Shown: positions 59,200-64,000 of the stretch, piece by piece
How the letters are laid out: each line of letters opens with the position of its first letter
How positions within the stretch are numbered: position 1 is the stretch's first letter
Assembly (NCBI GenBank): GCA_019722365.1
Contig: JADFUC010001213.1
Location: 304,283-368,282 of the forward strand
Direction: 5' to 3'
Source: Lithospermum erythrorhizon
Lineage: Eukaryota; Streptophyta; Magnoliopsida; Boraginales; Boraginaceae
Length of the DNA: 64,000 bases
The notes under the pieces: generated by a model
Seen by the model: the letters and a program-made list of their open reading frames with translations, nothing else
Database searches by the model: none
Told to the model about the DNA's origin: nothing
Made by a program: the position numbers and the translations under genes

Positions 59200-61640
59200 G
59201 TCTAAATGTTCAAGTTTTTAGCGTAATGTGTTAATTTTGTCATAATTTTAGAGATTGAGTTTATGGTTTTTTATATTAATTGGTTTCTTATTAAATTGTA
59301 TAGTCAATTGTTATAGAATTTTTAACCGATGATTTATTTGATGTTAAGAAAATAATGAGTATTAGAACTTTGTTTTATTTATTATGGCCTTTTCTATCTC
59401 TTGTTATACTCAATAAATCTAGTTAAAGATCTTTCAACATGAATGAAGCTGAACTCTTGTGTAGTTATATGGCTTTATTCATTTCTTGATCACATGAATA
59501 GTATAAACTTTTGTATTAAATATGTCGAAATTTCAAAGATTGACAAAATGGCTTCTACATATTTGCGCCTTTGTAAACGTGGTGGACTAATTGTTGACGA
59601 TGGATTTTATGAGTGGTATTAAATTGTAAAGATTAATGATGCAGTTAGAACTTTGTTCGATGGGATCGTTGATTCCTTATTAAGCAATAAGGAAATTTCA
59701 TTGTATCTTAAAGAAAGATTAAGTAATCTTGATAGTATTTATAAGCAAATTAAATTTATTTCTTTAGATTTGTTATTTTGCATCTCGTTGGGTGGATTAT
59801 GCATAATAGATCTGTTGCATCCTTTTCCTGTAAAACACGTTAGTACCCGAATGACCTAACCTATTTCTCTCTTGATATACATGTTGGTATGCTTATATCC
59901 CGATAAACATGCCCCCTTTGGTATATTCTGCAAATTGTTATGAGCAATGTCTTCATTCTAGTGAATGGTTTATTAGGTGGAGTAATTTGATTATTATCTT
60001 TGGGCAATGTATTTTCATGTCTGTTATTCATGGAACTACTCTTTCTGCGGTTTCGTGTTCTCACTCCATTTGAAGAATGCATTTTCCTTTAATTCAGATT
60101 GATTCAACTGCATCATAGGTCTTTTGTGTTTCGTTATTGAGAAGTCCTTTAAGCTGAACTTGTTATACACTTATACCTGCTAGAAAAATGTTCATATATA
60201 GTAGTAGTTAACTGTGATCTACAAAATGAATCTTGTGGTAATGTGAAACTAAATTGTCAGACGAACAACTTCATCTAAGATAGTTACTCCTGCCCGTTAA
60301 CTTACCTGTAGGTGTAGGTCTAATGTGAGACAATATCTAAACCTTACAGAATAGTTTTAACAGTGATGAAGGATATCGTAGTGTTCAGTATGAAGCAATA
60401 CTAAGACAAAAGAAAACCTTCTTTAATGTCAGACTGTCAAGATCTCTTGTATAAAACAAAAAGAAGGAAGATGGTAGAGAGCTTTTAGCCGTGTAATGGC
60501 ATTTGACTGCTGACTACTACAATACAGTCTCCTGACTACCAGAGTTGAGTTACTCTTGTGCAATTAACAATTTGACATGAGAAATTAACTGCATTGACTG
60601 GATTGAGTTTGGATTTTGCTTCTTTAACTAGATCCTGCTCAAATAGCATAAATCCGCCATAATCTCCATATATGACATGTCTTCTCGGGCAACCTTACAG
60701 GAAACATCATGCTTGATTATACCTTTTCTGTAGATTTATTCTGGACTTACCATATCCAATTTCTCAATTTTTGACATTATCTCTGTAAAAATTGTTATGA
60801 TACTTTGATTAATTTGAGTGGTCTTCATCTGGATATTCAAGTTCAAGTGTTGAGAAAAGACCATCTCAAGTCTCAACTCATAATGAGTAGGATGGAAACT
60901 TATGTGCAATTTTGTCGAGTTGCATATGGTCTGGTGGTCATCCAAATCTTAAATGATAGATTTAGATATCTAATTTTCCTAAATCCTAATTGAATGTATT
61001 AGGATATATCCTAATGAATACCCCTTCTGTGATGCTTAAAATCTATGTGCCACCTTTCTAGTGAATCTGTGAATGGGGTTATCTGAGGACAAGCTGAGAA
61101 ACATGTAAATAATTGAGGGACTAACACCATATACTCACATGACAGTCTGACACCATGGCCACTGCCCACTGGGCATAATAGTAAGTAGAAATTATCAATA
61201 GTACATAGATGACAAGAGAAGGCAACATTGGAGACTTGGTAGCCATAATTTCACTGAATCATTGGATCTTCAAGCTGATAAGTTTCTTCAATTTAAGATC
61301 TTCTTTATAAAAGAAAATAATCTCTTGAAATGTCTTTTAAAAATCATTCTCGAGGCTGGCTGCGACCAATGCTAGTGACGGAGTTGGTAAGACTTGTGAG
61401 GAAACACTTGGCCAATTTTCACGCACTAACAAACTCCTCCTTTGAGTAAATTTTTCGCGACAAATCTCTTGAGAACCTCACATGTCACATAATAGCGTAT
61501 ATACCTGCAAATGAATAGCGAAAATATCTGCAAATAAAATCAGAACCACAGATGGATACGAACAAAAGCGCCCAATAATTCAAATGTCGGCACAAGTGTT
61601 AAAAGCAGGATGCTTAAGCTTAGGGTGACATAAAATATAA
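59200..61640. other. Intergenic DNA, no gene recognised
   Basis: Short frames such as 59653-59859 and 60805-60993 have no recognisable motif. No RNA gene or clear repeat was found. Confidence 0.45.
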
Positions 61641-61659
61641 AAAGTCATAATGGCTAACA

Positions 61660-63540
61660 CTACCTAACATCCAAATTTAAAAACAAACATAAATGCTCCA
61701 CCATAGGGTTCGCCATCAGGACATTTTCCCTATTCCAGCGACAAAAGATAGCAACCGAAAAAACTAGCATCTGGCCAAACGAGTTCAGTCGAGAGGTGCC
61801 TACCACTTGGCTGCCACCATTTTTATCTGGATTAGCCTCCCCGCTCGGGGGCTCCTGTCGTGCCTCAGGAAAGCAGGTAGCCTTGCAAAGGCTGAGAGAG
61901 AAGTCGAGATCCTCATCAGATGGCGAGATCTCATCCACCCAGGAACCTAGCCGATCTCCTTATGTCCACCTCAGGAGGCTACTAGCATCTTCGGTATGGG
62001 GATGTCGGCAACATGTGTCCTTGCATCAACCCCGGACTAATGGTGAGAAACTGAGAGAACCACGACCTTCTTTTCAATAGTAAGAATATCCTCCTTAGAG
62101 GATTCGAATAACTGTGACAACCTAGGATATGCAATAGGGTGAGATTGAGCATGTTGGACAGTTTGGTCGAAGATGAATTGACTTAAATTGAGCAGGGAGA
62201 AGCCCCAGTGCATCATGTAAAGAACTCTGGCCAAAGTCTCAGAGACACTCGTAGTGTGTTATGGAAATCCAATTTGCAGCTCTACGCGCCGAAGAGCTGC
62301 GTACTTCTTATTTGAGTTTGGATGAGGGAAGTCCCTTGTCATGCCAAGTGTCACTAGCACCTCCAGTTAACACCTTGACTATTTCCGATAGTTGCAAGTT
62401 GTAGCCCGTTTCACCACCATTGGCTCTCCCAAAGTACCCATTAATAATGCTAGGTGAAAAATCAAAGAGGAAGTTGCGGAAGATTATCTTTTGAAAGTTT
62501 GGAGTTGCAGGGTCATCAATGTCTTCAGCCATGTTGCACACAAATTCCCTGACCAGCTGCGGATAATAAGGTCCAACTATTTCAACAGTTGGCATGACTC
62601 CTGCCCCTTCCAAGATCCTCATGATGTTGGCATTCTTCTTGGTGACTTCAGACAACATCTTACCGGCCCGATAACCGTCGATTAGCCTTGACCTCCATTT
62701 GGCCTCCTCCTCTTCAAAATTGATCCCGTGCTTGAGTAACCTTTGCAGCCCGACATTCTTGGACACCCTTTTTTGTTACTTAGCTTTCGGTGCGGTTCTC
62801 ATTCATCCTTAGTTTGTCCTTAGCCTTCCTTTTACATTCATCATGGCTGTAACATCACAAATGCGTCGACTGCTTGAGGCAACACATCTTCCACTAACTT
62901 GGTTCGTATTCGAGGCAACCATTAGGTGAGAGGCAGTTGGTTGCATAGCAGGTGGTACCTCATCTTCCGGCACATCAGCTTCTTCCTCAACAGGTTTCTG
63001 GTAGCCTTGGCTCTCCTCCTCGGCTTTCTAACCCTTTTTTAGCAGCTCTGCTTAACAGCACCGAACTTTCTCCCTAGGCTTGAACCCGATTATCAACAAC
63101 TTTCTTGTGCTTCCTCTTCTTGGATTTTCTTTTCCCTGATCAACATCCTCAGGATTCACCTCTTCAATATCATCATTCATGGTGTCATCAACACCTTGAC
63201 CAACTCTTGGTGCAGACCTCTTAGGCAGGTCAGTAGTCTATACCGATTATTCGTGACACGGTATCGCGCCTCTTCAAAACCTCAGCGGTCAGCGTCACCA
63301 GTCTTGGTAGCACTTGGCACATAGAAATTCATGCCATCAGCATCCTCCACATCAGTGTCCCTGACACTAGGAGTAACTCTTTCAGCCATCTCAGGGTCAT
63401 TGACCGCGTCAATGACAGTTGGTCTAATAACGTCTTCCAGTAATGGGAGCATTCTCACGCTGATCATCCACTTAGCTTCCTTGACACTTGAGTCCAGCGA
63501 CCTCTGGCTTGCCGGTGCCCAGGATCTACTCCCTTAGTCG
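61660..63540 (-). pseudogene. 'Putative plant transposon protein' (retroelement-associated) gene relic
   Basis: The best piece (62308-62766, minus, 152 aa) reads GLQRLLKHGINFEEEEAKWR, AGVMPTVEIVGPYYPQLVRE, then FSPSIINGYFGR and LQLSEIVKVLTGGASDTW. This is the domain called 'putative plant transposon protein' (Pfam Transposase_32), often found in an extra gene of plant LTR retroelements. 62037-62234 continues with ARVLYMM..., NLSQFIFDQTVQHAQSHPIA, and 61660-61938 gives a later acidic segment. Upstream, 62830-63540 has Lys/Arg-rich and acidic pieces (for example VTPSVRDTDVEDADGMNFYV) typical of the N-terminal half. Each join needs a frame change, so it is a relic. No LTR or pol was recognised next to it. 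Confidence 0.75.
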
Positions 63541-64000
63541 CCCATGTAAATCTAACATGTGTCACATTAACAGTAGCCTATCCCTTCGGGGCATCGGCGC
63601 CCCATTGACCCGGCAACATTGATAGATTTTCTAACATAAGAGGGCTCAGCAGTCTTTCAGTTGTATCATTGATAGTTGGGGATGGCGGATGGTTACGGCT
63701 TAATGTCTGCAACATCTTACATCTCGACACCACAGAAGAGTCAATGATTCTTTCTTCAACAGGTAGACAATTGCTTCTCTAATAACATCCTCCCTCTTAC
63801 GTGAATTTCATCATGGAACTCTCCTCCTACCCCGTAAATCAGTTTACCTACCGATCCCCAGGCTTATGAGTTCTCGGTTGTTTTTATATAGTCCATCCAT
63901 GGTAAATAGAAATTGTGAATTTCATTTTGCTACTTCTTGTGTGTGACATTGTAGTGATGTCAATGAGGCATACTTAATGAGAGAGCAATACGTAATGGCA
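63541..64000. other. Window end, nothing recognised
   Basis: May be part of the same retroelement relic; no domain can be read. Confidence 0.35.

Overview
The window is nuclear DNA of a flowering plant, most likely a eudicot: AT-rich, intron-containing genes with GT..AG boundaries, and a dense load of decayed plant transposons (Ty1/copia, Ty3/gypsy, Mutator-like, Harbinger-associated, tRNA-derived SINEs). No bacterial, organellar or rRNA sequence was recognised. A Caryophyllales-type plant is a guess from the look of the proteins; the sequence does not prove it.

Two genes are complete and can be modelled exon by exon. On the minus strand at 15447-18093 lies an ATG8 autophagy gene (5 coding exons, 124 aa). 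On the minus strand at 37592-50103 lies a plastid starch synthase III gene (16 coding exons, 1188 aa, every junction in frame, with its own first exon encoding a transit-peptide-like N-terminus). A third, single-exon small gene (58721-59035, plus, 104 aa) looks real but has no known function. A broken 5' end of a further plant gene is suspected near 14.1-14.55 kb.

Layout. 0-6.1 kb: a minus-strand copia element, its 3' LTR cut by the window edge and its 5' LTR truncated at about 6097. 6.1-12 kb: relics, including an LTR-like repeat that recurs at 36 kb, an unrecognised coding-like fragment, a SINE with a 14-bp target duplication, and a copia gag fragment. 12-15.4 kb: mostly featureless. 15.4-18.4 kb: ATG8, with a SINE (17-bp target duplication) in its first coding intron and a probable 5'-UTR intron whose two ends lie in an 18-bp direct repeat. 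18.6-26.1 kb: a decayed Mutator-like region holding SWIM and OTU protease relics (minus) and a plant-mobile-domain gene relic (plus), studded with short hairpins that share one inner stem. 27.3-27.5 kb: a fold-back element. 27.9-33.9 kb: a gypsy pol relic and a long putative 3' LTR carrying a minisatellite whose units form UNCG-type hairpins. 33.9-37 kb: a GC-rich hairpin block, tandem repeats, the second LTR-like repeat and a SANT/NAM-like Harbinger-associated pseudogene. 37.6-50.1 kb: starch synthase III. 50.9-57.2 kb: two copia relics. 58.6-59.2 kb: the small gene. 61.6-63.6 kb: a degenerate 'putative plant transposon protein' gene.

The genes are unrelated in function: ATG8 is the lipidated membrane protein of autophagosomes, and starch synthase III elongates glucan chains from ADP-glucose in plastids. 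No operon-like logic applies. The transposons explain most of the spacing between genes, and several lie inside introns or within 1 kb of the starch synthase gene.
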